Assembly (NCBI GenBank): GCA_003342895.1
Contig: PTFA01000191.1
Span: forward strand, 696,385-760,384
DNA from: Casuarius casuarius
Taxonomy: Eukaryota > Chordata > Aves > Casuariiformes > Casuariidae
DNA: 64,000 nucleotides
Direction of reading: 5' to 3'
A model generated the notes under the pieces. It was not told the DNA's origin. It did no database searches and worked only from the letters and a program-made list of their open reading frames with translations. This document shows positions 1 to 12,420 of the stretch, piece after piece (position 1 is the first letter of the stretch; each line of letters starts with the position of its first letter). The position numbers and the translations under genes were made by a program.

Positions 1-640
1 TTCCACTGAGTCTCGGCAACCCGACCTTGCTAAAGGCGGTGGTGGCTGTCCAGGACCGCTGTGTTTCTCCCAGCTTCGCTCCCCAGGTTCATTCGGTTTG
101 GTGCTGAGCCGCCTCTGTTGCTCAGAGCGGAGGAGGGTGGTGGGCTGCTGGGGAGCCTTGCAGCGACGCTGCTTAGGAAATCGTGGGCTATTTGTTGGCA
201 TAGCAGAGTTTCTGTAGAAAGAGAAATGAGACTTTTTGCCTTGCTAGCAAAAGCACCAAACCCAGTACGCTCCCGCTGCCGTGATTCCTAGGAAACCAAG
301 TTCGACTCAGACATCAGGTCCAGGCGAAGCTGTGGTTTTGACTGTAAACCGATACACTGGAAAAGAGACCAGGGCCTCAACACCCCGAAGGATATCGGCA
401 GCCAGACATGTCTGGCCAGAAGTTTTGTTTTTCCCTGCCTCTCTGGCCTTGGAAAGTCCCGGGTACAAGTCAGTCACCACCTGGTACAGCTTCTTACGGG
501 CCAGGAAGGCCAGTGAGCACCACAAATGAAAAGCAGGAGCTGCTCAAAGGACGTCTTCCGATGGCTGTGGAAGTCCTCTCAGACGGTGTCGGACCCCGTC
601 TCCCAAGTGATGCCCAGGGCATCCTTTAGGGCGGCCCAGG
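1..640. other. Mixed-composition sequence, no supported gene
   Basis: No gene is supported. A minus-strand frame is open over 307-525 (72 codons, TTG-initiated). Some of its words look protein-like, for example LARKKLYQVVTDLYPGL. The frame just upstream on that strand, about 530-660, is broken by a stop and needs a frameshift to join it. That pattern would suit a decayed coding fragment, but I recognise no family and chance is equally possible. Confidence 0.3.
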
Positions 641-950
641 GGACAAGTCCTCCCGGGGGCGCCCAGCAGAAACGCGTTGCTCTCTGCATGCGGCACGGAC
701 AGACCGGGAGAGACAAAGAGGCCGGATGCCTGGGCCCCGCTCGGCTCCCCTGCGGCCCGCCGCAGGGGCCCAGCCCCGGCGCGGCTCTGGCTTCACTCCT
801 GGCAGCTCCCCGGGGCAGAGCACGGCTACACTGTCCCGGGAACTGCCGCGTGCCATGGCTCGCTGCTGCTGCACCCGCACCACTCCGGACGCCGCACCGG
901 GGCTCGCCTGCGCTTGGCACATCTCACTCGCACCGCTCGGCTCCATCCTT
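640..950. promoter_or_regulatory. CpG-rich patch resembling a CpG island
   Basis: GC content is high, roughly 70 percent by eye, and CpG dinucleotides are frequent for about 300 bp. The neighbouring sequence is AT-richer and CpG-poor. Open frames overlap on both strands here, as expected where stop codons are rare, so they are not evidence of genes. No TATA box or convincing start codon could be tied to it. It could be a small promoter or an orphan CpG island. Confidence 0.4.
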
Positions 951-954
951 GCAG

Positions 955-1110
955 ATAGAAAGCCTCATTACAGCTCTAAATGGTTTTAATTAAATTTAGT
1001 TTGCGATACAATTCGCATAACAAAGATCTGCCGCGTGGAAACATTTGATATGTTAATCGGGAAGATGGGCATGGCTTTTCATTTCACAGGCATTATAATA
1101 CAGATAAATG
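955..1110. promoter_or_regulatory. Enhancer-like AT-rich block, candidate conserved element
   Basis: Directly after the CpG-rich patch the sequence switches to words typical of developmental enhancers: CATTACAG, TTTTAATTAAATTTAG (TAATTA homeodomain core) and TTGATATGTTAATC. Such clustering beside a CpG island is common in conserved noncoding elements of amniotes. Conservation itself was not tested. Confidence 0.3.
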
Positions 1111-1135
1111 CTCCAGAACAGGATGAAGCCCGACT

Positions 1136-1149
1136 CCCCCCCCCCCCCC
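1136..1149 (+). repeat. Poly-C run, 14 C
   Basis: An uninterrupted run of 14 C. Shorter runs occur at 5455-5464 (10 C) and 5734-5744 (11 C), and a longer one at 4713-4729. They are concentrated in the GC-richer first 6 kb and are likely length-polymorphic or error-prone in assembly. Confidence 0.95.
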
Positions 1150-2300
1150 AAATCTTATTTATCCTAACAAGCGCACTGCTGAAAAGGTGATCCTGCGCAG
1201 TCCAACACATGCACAGCTGTCCCAGTGTTGCTCTGCACCCGGCTTCCCATTTTCCCATTAGCATCAGTACAGCTGGGAAAAGACTGAAATCGCACAGAAA
1301 AGGGCACTGCATCTCCTGTACGGCCTTGTCATGGGCCACCCTGGTGGCATGATCCCTCGGAAAAACATGTCGCTGGACCGACGGAGCTTTGCAGAACAAC
1401 TCCCCCAACTGCTATCACTCTAATATTATTTTTTAACAGTCATCCTCAAACTCCAATTAAATTACCTGTGCCTACGGTTACCTTTAGAAAAGAAGCAATT
1501 ACTAGTTTTAAATAATGAAAAAACCCTCCACTCTACTTCTTTGAAGCTTATGGAGCATAAATAACTACATAATGACCACAATATCTCATATTCTCCATAT
1601 TCCTTATCAATGCCCCTAGGACCACAGTAGCTTGGTACAGACTTAATTTTTTTAAACCTTTTCTCATGGGACTGGAAAGTTGATTTACCAAGCTACTTTA
1701 AAGCAAAGTAAAGACTTTCTTCTTTCTCCAACATACCATGTTTTTTTGTAACTTCAGGGTCTGTTTGGGTTTCTGAATTGATGAGGTATCTGCTGCAGTA
1801 GTAAGGCAGGCGAGAGACACACAATAAACGACATAATTTGGCTTGAAGTCAGAGTGGTTTGTTATTTATTGGGGTAAAGAACTGAGTCATCATTTCGTTT
1901 TCTACTTTTATAGTTTTTCATATGTAAATTAAATGTATTCCGATAGTAGTTCAAAAGAAAAATAACAATTCTTGAAAATGTCCGACATCTGCATCTGATG
2001 GTTACTGAGGTTCTGATCTGGAAAATAATACACATAGCCATATATATTTAGGATCCTTTTCCTGAACATTATCAGAAGCTGGTATGTTTGATAACTTTGG
2101 ATCTGATTCAGAAAACACGCAAGTGCATCTGCTCATATTAACCCTTCCTAAGGAAGGAATATAGCCGTATGCGTCTCTCCGTGCATGTGTCAACCAGGAT
2201 GCCATGGACTTAAATCCGCGGTTAAGCTGCTTGGACTCATTTCAGCAAAGCTGATGTTTTGTGTAAATCCTCAGTGGTTCTCCAGCAGCTTCAGTAGGTC
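1150..2300. other. Intergenic or intronic sequence, nothing recognised
   Basis: AT-rich unique-looking sequence. No open frame of note, no recognisable repeat and no paired splice sites were seen. Short polypurine or poly-T stretches are the only low-complexity content. Confidence 0.5.
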
Positions 2301-3830
2301 TGAAGCACTAGGATGCCTGACCCAGAGCAAGCGCCTGGCTGGGGATGCGCCACGCTGATGGCTGCGGCCCTGCGGCAGCCAGCGCTTGCAGGGTGGGACT
2401 CGTCACGTCCTCACAGTCCTCAGTGCTGGATTTCACTGCCTGGGTGATCATTTGAGCCATGAGAAAGATAGTCTGAGGGCAATGCTGTAAATTAGGGGAG
2501 TTAATGGCCTGGAGCAGGGTTAGGGGACCCTCCATGATCATTCATCCTGGGCATCAAGTGCACGGCTGCTTTCACATGCTGAAAACAGGGGTCAGGAGGA
2601 AGGAGGGTCTCCACATCTGTATGGCCAGCCAGCCCTTGGGGTGCATGGGCTTTATACAACTCCAATAAAGATGCAAATTAAATTGGAAAGTACGATGAAC
2701 GCCCTGTAAATTGTCCCGCTTTCATCCACGTAAGGCAGCACTCAGCTAGCAGCACCACGCGTCCTATGGAGTGGGCTGCTCCCCGCCGTGAGCCNAGGCG
2801 ATGGAGCCACTCATAGCCTTCGCCTGCCCCGGCGCGGTGACTACACCCCACCCCAATGCAATGCAGCCTTAACACCAGCTCTTTCTTATAAACGCCTCTG
2901 AGTAAAATCCAAAGTCCGCGGTAGTGTTGGCCAGGAGTCTGTGAACACAGTGCTTGCAGAGGAAGGGCCTGATCCTGCAGACGCAAACACCCCAACCACA
3001 TGCGTAGCCTTATCTTCACTGGTGTTGTTCATCTGTGAAATGTGTCACTAAGGGTGCGATACCGAGCGCCGTCATGGCTCCTGGGTCTAGGTGCCCACAG
3101 CCCGTGGTGGGCGGCCAGGCTGCAACGCGCAGGCAGCACCAAAGTATTGCAGCAGAAGCATGATGCCTGGGGATCCCACCAGAAAGGACGGCTGCATTGG
3201 GCAGCAGAAAAGCTTGTGGACAAGGTGAGGACTTATCCCACAAGTTTGAGATTAAACCCTGGCCTTGTTTGAAAAGCTCGCATTGGGTTGTAAGGAGATG
3301 CTCACGTTGAACTTGAGTTCACCCACCCTCTGGTCGGCTCAGCTGGGAGGAGGCCAGCAGCCCCGCAGACATGAGCGCCAAGGGCTGGAGCAGCCACAGT
3401 GGGACCCACCGCAGCCTGCATGGCATGTCGCCTGCGAGGGGCTGGCGGACGCTCATCTCCCTGTCCACAAACCCTAGCACATGAGTAACCCCAGAGGAAC
3501 GAAGCCTGATGACTTACCTAGGAGGCCACTGACCCAGGTGCTTCTGGCGTGGGGCTTTCCTGGCCATAAGCACGGGCGTCCGAAATGCCTCCATTCGGGG
3601 AATACTTGGCCGGGAACCGAGCCCTTTTGGGGTGGCCTGGCGACTGAGTTTCATGCAGTTCAGTCATCTTGTACATCCAGTTTGCCAACTCTCCCCTGGA
3701 AGAAGACCCCACTCCAGCTGCTCGCGAGGCTCAGCTTTGTACGAGGAGCAGCGGGTCTGAGGCAAAGCTCCTCCTTCACAGACGAGGGGTGGAAGCCAGG
3801 GTCCTAATTCCTGCTACATGTGTCAAGTTA
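2300..3830. other. GC-richer sequence, no supported gene
   Basis: Two items were noted. A minus-strand frame over 2308-2541 (77 codons) contains plausible protein words such as TLLQAINSPNLQHCPQ, but has no recognisable family and is closed by stops upstream. On the plus strand, about 3147-3223 is open, follows a moderate acceptor (TATTGCAG) and ends in a good donor-like GACAAG then GTGAGG. Neither is strong enough to call a gene. One N lies at 2795. Confidence 0.35.
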
Positions 3831-4260
3831 TTTCTACAAATGGCGAAATTAAAGAATTTATCTGGCTCCATTTCTGAATAAAGCATCTGAAAGCAATTTA
3901 AGTGAGAACTTTTTCATCTCCTTTCAAAAAATACACAGACAGTACAAAGCCCCTTTTCCCACTGCCAAATAATCTCATATCATTCCCACCGGCATAAGTG
4001 GGAGTTAATGCATAAGCACCCCTGACATAATTATGACTGAGCAAACAGACCCCCTTCATTTTCTTAAGTAATGTCTCCATAGAGTAGAAAATCACCATTA
4101 GAAACATATTGTTTTTAACGTTCATGCAAATCGCTTGGCAATAAGGCATTACAAGGCTCAGAATGGGAAGCCTTGTCATCATGCATTTCTTGCAATGAAT
4201 AGCATATAAATAATGTCTTTGGGGGTTTAGTAATGGTCTGTAATTATTATTAGCAAAATG
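3830..4260. promoter_or_regulatory. Enhancer-like block with octamer and TAAT cores
   Basis: AT-rich block with an ATGCAAAT octamer (POU-type site) at about 4123-4130, TGTAATTATTATTAGC near 4240, and many TAAT or ATTA cores. A minus-strand frame of 191 codons (3898-4473) crosses from this block into GC-rich DNA. Its translation has no domain I recognise and I treat it as chance. A conserved noncoding element is the more likely explanation but is unproven. Confidence 0.3.
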
Positions 4261-4639
4261 CTGCACCCCGCCTTCGGCAAGCGCCGAAGATAACGCCGTC
4301 GTGGCGCAGCGACTGTGGGGCCACGCAGCAGCTCCCCGGAGGGACCCACCTCGCCTCTTAGCCAAAGGGCCGTTTCTTTGAAAATAGTGATCAAATGTAT
4401 GTGCTCTTGCTGCCTGAGTGCCATAACGTGTGCTCCTGACTGCAATCCAGAGAAGCACCTCCAGCTGCAGCACTGCCTGAGTTTAATAGCAAAGGCTTCC
4501 TCACACCAGGAGAAAAAAGAAAGAAGAAGAAAAATAAAAGGTCTGTAGCCAGGGCATAAGAAAGGATTGTTGGTTTTTGGCCAGACCCACCTGCGTGTAG
4601 CAAGACGTGTGGGAAGCTAACGTCCCAGCGTAAGGCTGG

Positions 4640-4990
4640 TTAGCTGGGAGCCAGCTCTGCTGCTCTTCCTCCCTCTCGCAAACACTTCTGCAACCCATAC
4701 TCCGGGAAAAGGCCCCCCCCCCCCCCCCCGGGGCTGCGTGCTTCCAGGCAGGGCACCCTTGCGCCTGCCCTCTGGGACCCGCGGCCCACACTGGGCTCTT
4801 CGGCCTTGCAGAGGAGGAGGAGGGAGGTGCGTGGGGCTGCGCACAGGAGCCGGCGCTTGCTTGTAGAAGTTGAACTTGCAAGAGGCCGCCGCGGCCCCGG
4901 GGGGCATTTGCTCACGCACATCTCAGTGCAAAGCGGCCGTGGCTTGGGCACAGCGCGTGACATCGCACGCAACAGGACGTGAGCAAACAT
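4640..4990. other. GC-rich, CpG-containing patch with long C run
   Basis: A GC-rich stretch of about 350 bp with scattered CpGs, strongest at about 4850-4980 (GAGGCCGCCGCGGCCCC), and purine-rich GGAGGAGGAGG near 4811-4825. Minus-strand frames here are proline- and glycine-rich shadows. It may be a small CpG island; no promoter element is clear. Confidence 0.35.
4713..4729 (+). repeat. Poly-C run, 17 C
   Basis: Seventeen consecutive C followed by GGGG, the longest homopolymer outside the A-rich tract at 24.9 kb. It reads as a G run on the minus strand. Confidence 0.95.
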
Positions 4991-5780
4991 GGAAAAACTT
5001 CTACAGCATCTTTTAGGGGACTTGCCTTTATAATTGGTGATGAAAGTAAAGATGCTTAAATAAGACCATGCTCATGCAACCAATTTTTATTTTTCAGGAG
5101 GAGATGTTAAAATCCTCTTATTTGTGTCCTGAAGGTGTTTTTAAGCCATGTGCATTCCCTTTCATTTTAGGAAAGGCACAAGCTTGCCCCACAGCTGCTA
5201 AGAATGCAGCAGGACCTCACACCGGTGGGAAGAAGCTGACTTTCTCCTGAAGACAGCAACGCTTCCCGCTACCCAACAGAGCAGGCGTTCAAACCCCCAA
5301 AACTCGAGCAAAGCCGATCTGTGCTGATACAGCCACCCTTGTAGGCTGGGTCTAGCTGAAACCCGCACAAGGTTTTATCCACTTGGAAATAGCTCTGTCA
5401 GTGTTATTTCGAAGGGGACCCCGTGCCACATGCTCACAGAGGGTATTTTCTGCTCCCCCCCCCCAAAGTCCTATCGAATAGGCTAAAAACTAATCTCTTG
5501 AGAGGCAAATAAATAATTTTCAGCAGCAGCTCGGCAGAATTCAGTCCAAGGAAAACTTTCACACTTTCTCTTGAAAAACAGGAGTCGGGTATGGAGCATT
5601 GTAGAGAGGCACCGCTGCCACTGCTGCCACGTGAGCTTAGCCGGAGCTGCGGCTGCCTGGGGCACGGGAAGATCCCGGGGCACCAATGCGGCCGCAGACC
5701 CATGAAAGGAGCTTTGGAAACTCTAGGAAAATTCCCCCCCCCCCAAATACAAGTACCCGTAGAGGAAGGCAAGGTGTGAA
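4990..5780. other. Intergenic or intronic sequence, nothing recognised
   Basis: Mixed-composition sequence with two C runs (5455-5464, 5734-5744). A minus-strand frame of 117 codons (5434-5787) spans both runs and has no recognisable family. No gene is supported. Confidence 0.45.
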
Positions 5781-6560
5781 TTTGCATCTCGCCTTAATTT
5801 GATTATGTTAACACTTAATTTTGCCAATTTGAGCCAGCACAGCAATTTGAGTGCAATTTGAGGCAGCAAATTATTTTGCTGGATCATGAACGACGTTTCA
5901 ATAACCCCGAAATAAAATAAAGCCAATTGTCCATCCATCAGGAAGGGATGTAAGCATTAAACTTGCATCAGCAGGGTCCAGCAGCTCCTCATTTTTGGGC
6001 TGAAACACCAGCGCTCCCCAAGCCTGCAGCCCAGGGCAGCCGACCGGCGAGTGCCACCTCCGCTGTTTGCAGCACGGGAACCCGGAGATGCCACAGCCTC
6101 CCCTGCTTCCCCGATGGCGCACGCACCGTGCATGCAGGTAAAGAGTCTTTTTATTGCTCTTTTAAGAATTTCATGGTGATCCAAGATTTAATTGGTTTCT
6201 GAGGAGCAATAAGACAGCTTTGTTATTTATTTTATACTACAAAACCCCATCAAAATTTCACAAACAAAAAAATTTAATTTTTCAACAACAGGAAAATAAT
6301 AATTTTTATTGGCATTTTAATTCTTCCCTGAATTAGAGATTTGCATTGCTCTAAAGAGAAAATTTTAGTTTTATTCAGAAAAAATGCCCTTGATATTAGT
6401 TCAGACAGTTATTGGATAACTAAGAACAAGATAGCCTCTCCTATGCAGTCATGAAAATACAATAATAATAAATTAAAATACACATTTTATTTTCTAATTT
6501 ACTTTATGGACACATGATCAGTAGAAAGCAGAAGCAAAATTTGAAGCGGAAAATCAAAAT
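5780..6560. promoter_or_regulatory. Two enhancer-like AT-rich blocks around a GC-rich core
   Basis: Positions 5780-5960 and 6150-6560 are dense in TTAATTTG, AATTTGAG, TAATTT and ATTTGCAT-type words. The intervening 5990-6140 is GC-rich. That core also carries a plus-strand acceptor (CTGTTTGCAG ending at 6072) and a donor-like ATGCAG then GTAAAG at 6135-6136. They bound an open 63-nt stretch, which may be a pseudo-exon. Confidence 0.3.
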
Positions 6561-7590
6561 GGCAGTCAAAAATGTTTGCAAACGATGCTCTTCACCAGCA
6601 GGATTACTGCATGTATCTATAGCCTGCATGTGCCAACTAAATTCAGACCCCATATTCACACGAAGCGCTACAGTCGCTAGTTCCTGATCTGGATACTAAG
6701 TGCATCCAGGCACAAGTTTATGCTTGTGGTTATGCCAAGTTGATAAGCTGGTTACTACTAGAACCAAATAAACTATTGCATAAAGCTAATAGCAAAATGT
6801 TAAGCTAACTTAACATTACTGTAAATATTTATCAAATAGTATTCCTTATTTACAGGGAAATAACACAGACTGTTGCTGACATGAAAATAGACAGACGTTC
6901 ACGTTAACACATAAGTAGAAGTGCAAAAAAATGGTAGCCCAATGGTGCATTTTGCTTCACTTAAAAATAAATCCCCTTCACTTAAAACAAATCACATTAA
7001 GTTTAAAGATGTGCATATACATGCTAAATAGCATAATAATAATTGAACAAAACGCAACAATATGAACTCGACCTGAGGAGGATTAGAAAGGCTAGAGGTA
7101 TCTGACACAAAACTCCAACGGGGGCATAGACACTAATGTCCAAAACATCAAAAAAAAAAAAAAAATTACAGCTGTCTCCTTCGCTTATCCTTGTGCACGA
7201 AAAAAGCCAGAAAAATCCAGTGCTGAAAGTGGCACCCAATTCCACAGGCCGCTGTTTGCTGGTGCGGCAGCATTTATTAGATGGAAGCTCGTATTCAGTT
7301 GCTCATGTTATGTCTCTCATGCTGCTGCAAGACAGAGCCTCGATGAATTTTTACCTAAAGTCTGCACATTCTTATGCGCAGTAAGGGTTTAAGTTGTTGC
7401 AGTATGTCTCTCATTTTCCTTATTTTTATAATACAGGTTTTTTTAAGCTATAAAAAGTTTTCACCTCTAAAAACTTATGACATATGTAGACTGAAATACA
7501 TTTTCTATTCAAAATAAAGTATTTGCTCGCTACACAAAGTGCCAGCAGGACACTGAATGTCTTTGAAAACTTTCAAACTTATTTTATTCT
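6560..7590. other. AT-rich sequence, nothing recognised
   Basis: Low-GC sequence with a run of 16 A at about 7150-7165. Short open frames on both strands around 7024-7384 are AT-rich shadows without known motifs. Confidence 0.45.
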
Positions 7591-7880
7591 AATCAGAGAT
7601 GCTTCAATTTGCAGCTTATTGCCCTGATGTTGTGGAAAGATGAGGTGTTTACCTAAGAAGTTTACCGTCTCCCAATTATTCAAACCTTGGTGATGAGTAG
7701 TTATTGCATATGTGCAGCATTTGCGCTTAAAAAGCAATTTTGGTTATGTTTATTTTTCCATGCACACAGAAAACGTGGCTAATTCACGTTATGCAACGAT
7801 GACATGTAATATTCCAAATGAGAAAACACTCCAAAGCTGGTGCCGAGAGAGAAGATTTCTATCTAAAATAAATGGACACA
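7590..7880. promoter_or_regulatory. Enhancer-like AT-rich block
   Basis: Unique AT-rich sequence with CAATTATT, ATTGCATATGTGC, a CATATG E-box and CTAATTCACG, without low-complexity runs. The texture resembles conserved noncoding elements elsewhere in the window. This is inferred from composition and motifs only. Confidence 0.22.
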
Positions 7881-10800
7881 TGTTAAGTTAAATGGTTTGA
7901 ACCAAACTGGCACCGTGGCTTTTAATGAGGACTTGATGCCTGGGACAAGATGCCGATATGCTCAGTCGATGGCAGCCCGGCACAAGACGAGCGCGTCAGG
8001 ACAGGAGCCCCGAGTCTCTGCGGTGCTGCGCGGGGCTGGCTACAAACTGCTGGAGGCCGGAGCACCCTCGGCTTTAGGATGTTACACGCGAGGGAGTGAC
8101 GCACACCCATGGACACGATGGCATGACTGAACAGTGATTTTAACGCAGGTGCTGCCATTTCATAAAACTGGCAGTACCTTCCTGAATTTCTCCTAGATGC
8201 CGTGTTTGCTAATGACCTATTCCTAGCTACATGCACAAAACCTGCCCTGGACAAGTGTTCAAAAGAGAAAGGGGAGCGAGCTCGAACGCGGACTGAAAAG
8301 CCTCCAAATCACTCGCCCATACTTCGGCAGAGGAGAACATTCGTTATGTGTCTAATTATAAGAAAACCTGTTTAGACAAAATTCCCTAATACACCACTGA
8401 GTGTTGACTGGAATGACTAAAATCAATGCTCTAAGACAGTGTGAAATGACTGGTTTCAACCCCGGCTTGTCGCCTCTCTCCGCGACACCAGCCCTTGCAC
8501 GCCGGGAGAAGAGGAGCTCCCTGCCCTTCAGCCAAAGGCCCCCCCCAGCCGCGAGCGCGCCCATTGCCTTCGCTCGCTTTACGTCAGAAACAGCCAAGTG
8601 AAATGCACGGTGATCATGCCGGTGAGATATGTCCATCAGAAAAGTCTGTCTGGAAACGTAAGAGAACTGCAGCTCTGCAGAGCAGCCCCCGCCACCCGCC
8701 CCCTTCAACACGTGCTCATCCCCAGTTACAACTTCTATTTGACACAGTGAACAATTTACTATATTTTAAGGTTTTTTAAGTTCCCTGGAACGGCGTTCTG
8801 CTCCCGAAGCACGTCACTCAGAGGACTTGCTGAGGGCGCTGGCGGAGCGGCGCAGTTTCCCGGAGACTCTGCTTTTCGTGGCACGGGGCAAGGCAGGCGA
8901 GGGCTGCTCTGCTAGCTCTGCTCCTACGGCGACAGGAAGCTCAGCGCTTGCGCTTGTGGTGAGACAGCCTGAAAAATAAGACGGGCAAAGAAAAAAAACA
9001 AAATTAGTCGGAGCGGCCGGGCGGCCGTGGCTCTGCCCTGCTGGGTTCAGGGGAAGCAATGCCACTTGCTCGTGGTGGGAACCGCGAGACCGGTGACAAC
9101 ACAGGTGCTGCCGCGGCACACTGGCCCTGGGGTTCGGGCACTTAACGCGCCGACCTTTGCTTGCTCAAGGCCCTAAAAAAGCCACGAAGGCATCGCACAG
9201 GTGAAAAGTCTTTCTTTCAAGTGTGTGTTGTTAAAACTATCTGAAAGGCTCTTCTGTATTTAGTCTGTTACAGGAAGCTGAGAACTAGTTTCCTCAGCAT
9301 GAACAGTTTCATGAAACGCTACCCAGAATGTGCCTCGGTAAAAAGATAAAGAACCCCACGTTTTTCTGATTAGTGCCACTACCGACTAAATACCCATCAT
9401 TATTGTTGTACTCAGGACCACGATTTAAGAACTTCATTTGTAGCCTAGGAAAATCTGAATGGCCACAGCCTCCTCTGCGCGTATTTACACTTTGTTGTTC
9501 AACAACATCGAGTTACATCTCAGTTATTCCCCAAAGGTGATTGCGACTGGAGGCCACAACTAAATAGCTTGCCTGAATGAGAACAGCTGAGGATGTAGCT
9601 ATTAAACTAAAAAGTAAATGAATAACACTAAAGCATGCGCGCGTGTGCAGCGCCTGTCCTTCCCCTGTGCAATGGTAATCCCGCCGGGAGGAATACAAGA
9701 GCGCATGNTGCAACACAGCGCCGTTGTTGCCACCCGGCCTTGGCTCGCCCCAGGATATTTCTGTGTGCGAGTGTCATTTCATCAGCTCTCCTGTGGTATG
9801 GTATTTTTAAGCCACAGCACAATTCTATCAATCTTAAAATAAACACTTTGGTGAGAGGTGGGTTGGGGACGAAGCCCCCCGTGCCGGTGCCTGCGGGGAT
9901 GGGGAAGGGAGCTGCCGAAGGAGCGGGGGCCAGAGCCCCTCCGCCTGCAGCGAGCAGCGCGCCTCAGCGCGGCTGGCAGTCACCTTTCGCAGCACACACC
10001 CGCAATACGCTGCAGTTTCAGGTTGTGCCTTTATTTGCTTTTAGTTCACTTGTTTGATGATTGCAGGGGTATCTTGACTGCTCCCTTCAATTTTATTAAC
10101 CCAGGGGACTCACGAGCACGCAGAAAAAGCACCGAGGCGCAGCCAGCTGCCTGGCTGAGGCTGCTGAACTCACTGCCCACCATGCAGGGTGGCAGGAATG
10201 GACAATTTGGCCTGAGAATAACAGAGTAAACCTTGCCCTTATGAAAAACGTCAGGAAAGCTTTCAGGCTCACACAGGGCAGACAGGACATCTGTTGGCAA
10301 GGGCTCAACGGCAGAGCTCTGCAGGCAGCAAGCTGCCCGGCGCTCAATTTACCTCCTCAGCACAAAGAGCTAAGTTGACTCAGCTGCACTCTGAACATGC
10401 GGCTCAGGCTACGCTAGGTGCTTTCAGCCTCCCGCTGAGCACTGCAGCCTCCCTGGCCCCAGCTCTTCTGATAGCGATTGTAAAGCTAAATGGGCCAGAT
10501 TCCCCGGTATGTTCTGCATAATGTTCAGCATAGTGATGTAAAGCAGCTGTAAATGTGGGGCAATGGGTGCTTAGCACGGCTGAGCACCGCAGTGGAGCAG
10601 CACCGAGGGGCCGGTCTAGTGGGGCGCCTGGCACTAATGGTGGTGGGCCGCTCTGGGCCCTTCATCGATGCCGGGTCGAGCGGCCTCCGGCAGCCGCAGC
10701 TGCAGCAGGGGTGGCCACGGGCTGGATGCATCGGGAGCCTAGTGGTGCCGTCGGTTCCGTCCAGCAACCCGCGCTCGTCCTGCGCCTTCCTGGCGACGAC

Positions 10801-11010
10801 GGACGCTCAGACGCAGGCAGCGTCTCGCTCTGTCTCCTCTCGGAAAGGTTAAAGCTTAGGCCTTATGACGGAAGTCGTGCTTTAACTAACTCTAGATATC
10901 TTAATAAATCAAAGTACTAACGAAATAATGCTGAGGTGCAGCTGCAGCTAAGCCTAAGGTGCGTCCCGCTCGTTTGCAATCCCCCTGCCAGTTTACTAGC
11001 TAACGTTTGC
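7880..11010. other. GC-variable sequence without a supported gene
   Basis: About 3 kb of alternating GC-rich pieces (8470-8570, 8820-9130, 9870-10010, 10560-10830) and AT-rich pieces. Overlapping open frames on both strands reflect few stop codons. I saw no CR1, LTR or transposon ends and no coherent set of exons. One N lies at 9708. Confidence 0.4.
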
Positions 11011-11013
11011 ATT

Positions 11014-12420
11014 TCAACCAACTCCTCGCTTAGCAGAGTGATACTTCAAGGCAATTGACTGAAGGCAAAATATCATGTTAGAGAAAGGTGAAAAATGTGA
11101 TTTAATGTGCAAAGGCATTCTCTGTGAAAAATGTGGAGCTGTCAGTTTTGGATTAAACCCCAAACCTGCCGCGTTTCTCTTTGGGGGGAAGAATGTGTGG
11201 AGGAAGGGAAGGGGTGGGAAGGGGGTGTTGCGCTTTGCATTCCTGCAGTGAAGCAGGACGGCAGATGGCCCCAATAATGCAATTTCCACCGGGCAGGCAA
11301 GCTCAAGCACTGCTCGTGCCCGCCCGCCGCAGCCCCATGGCATGGCCGGGCCGTGGGGAGGCTGCGGCGTGGCCCCGGCCTGAGCCGGTGGTGCTCTCCC
11401 CGGGCTGGTGAGCCCCTCACAGCGCCTGCCACGGTGCCGTGATTGATAGGGGGGCAGCAGCTGCTGAACGGGCAGGCAACAACTGCCCGAGATAAAGGCT
11501 TTCGTACAAATACTACAATTGCCCTCGCAAGCTGTCCGGCACCTTGGCCTTCTTGAGAGGAGCGCAAGGCACTTTATCGCGGCAGCATGCTCTGCTCGCT
11601 GAGCTGGCGCTGCTGGGAAGGACACAGGCTGTGCATGCACAAACCCGCGCTCCACAGCATAAACATAACGCTTCTGCTCGTGCTGTGATGCCTGGGAGAG
11701 GCTGAGGGGGGCTTTTTGGTAATGACGGGGAGAAGGTTTTTGCTTTCTCGCTGCCTGTGTCTGTTGCTGAGGGTGTACAGGGAATGCAAAATTATAAATC
11801 GCAAAAGAGCCCCAGCAGCTCAGCAATATTGGATAAATAAAAAAACGAGCTGGCTCGTAAGGAGTTAAGCCGGCAGCCGGGGCTCTGCCGGGATGCCGGC
11901 GAGCCGGTGGAGTGGTGGCCGCAGCCGGTGTGTGGCCACCGGGACCCTCTCTGCTGCCCCGGTTTTGCCCCCTGCGGCTGCTCAGTCCCTCGGCAAGCCG
12001 GGTGAGCTTGTGGGGCCTGTGGGGCACGCGCCACTCCCTGTCAGCCCCGGCTCCCCATCCTTTTCCACGGCGCTTAGGCGACACAACCCAAAAATCAGCC
12101 CACCAGCTCCCCTGCAGCAACGCAGACAACAGCACGGCGCAACAAAGCCAGCTCCACGCCCACTGCCGCAGGTGCTGCCGCCGCGCTGCCCCGAGCGCAG
12201 CAGCGCGGGAGCAGGGGCACGTGCGCGCTGCCCCGGGCCACGCGGCGCCCCCGCAGCTTTGCAGGGAAGGAAAGGCGTGACAGTAGCAGGGAGCGTTAGA
12301 GAGGGGGGGAGATGGACTGGCCCGCACAGCCCGAGAGCTTTGCAGCAGCTTTTGCGTTAGTAAAGCCGGCACCGTGCCAGTAGCGCAGCCTGCGGGAAGC
12401 GTTGCTCTTACCTTTCGCAA
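11014..12420 (-). other. Very long open frame, 468 codons, probably not a gene
   Basis: This is the longest open frame in the window. The translation is rich in Arg, Pro, Trp, Cys, His and Ala with no recognisable domain, membrane topology or repeat. It runs straight through an AT-rich start, a GC-rich CpG-containing middle (11880-12260) and ordinary sequence, with no visible codon-bias change. By rough estimate, a stop-free run this long at this GC content is improbable, so it is recorded. The amino-acid make-up looks like translated noncoding DNA. A novel retrogene or lineage-specific protein cannot be excluded. Confidence 0.12.
11880..12260. promoter_or_regulatory. CpG-rich patch
   Basis: A run of CpG-containing GC-rich sequence, densest at about 12160-12255 (CCGCCGCGCTGCCCCGAGCG and similar words). 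It is weaker and less continuous than the islands at 27.2 and 55.2 kb. It could be a promoter or simply the end of the GC-rich domain that stops near 12.5 kb. Confidence 0.3.

Noticed and set aside
3898..4473. 191-codon minus-strand frame as a gene
   Set aside because: Crosses an AT-rich to GC-rich boundary with no change in reading character, has no recognisable domain, and overlaps an enhancer-like block.
7335..7385. Shared repeat with 18340-18400 (ACAGAGCCTC then ATGAATTT, 18 of 19 equal)
   Set aside because: A 19-nt near match is expected about once by chance in this window and similarity does not extend.
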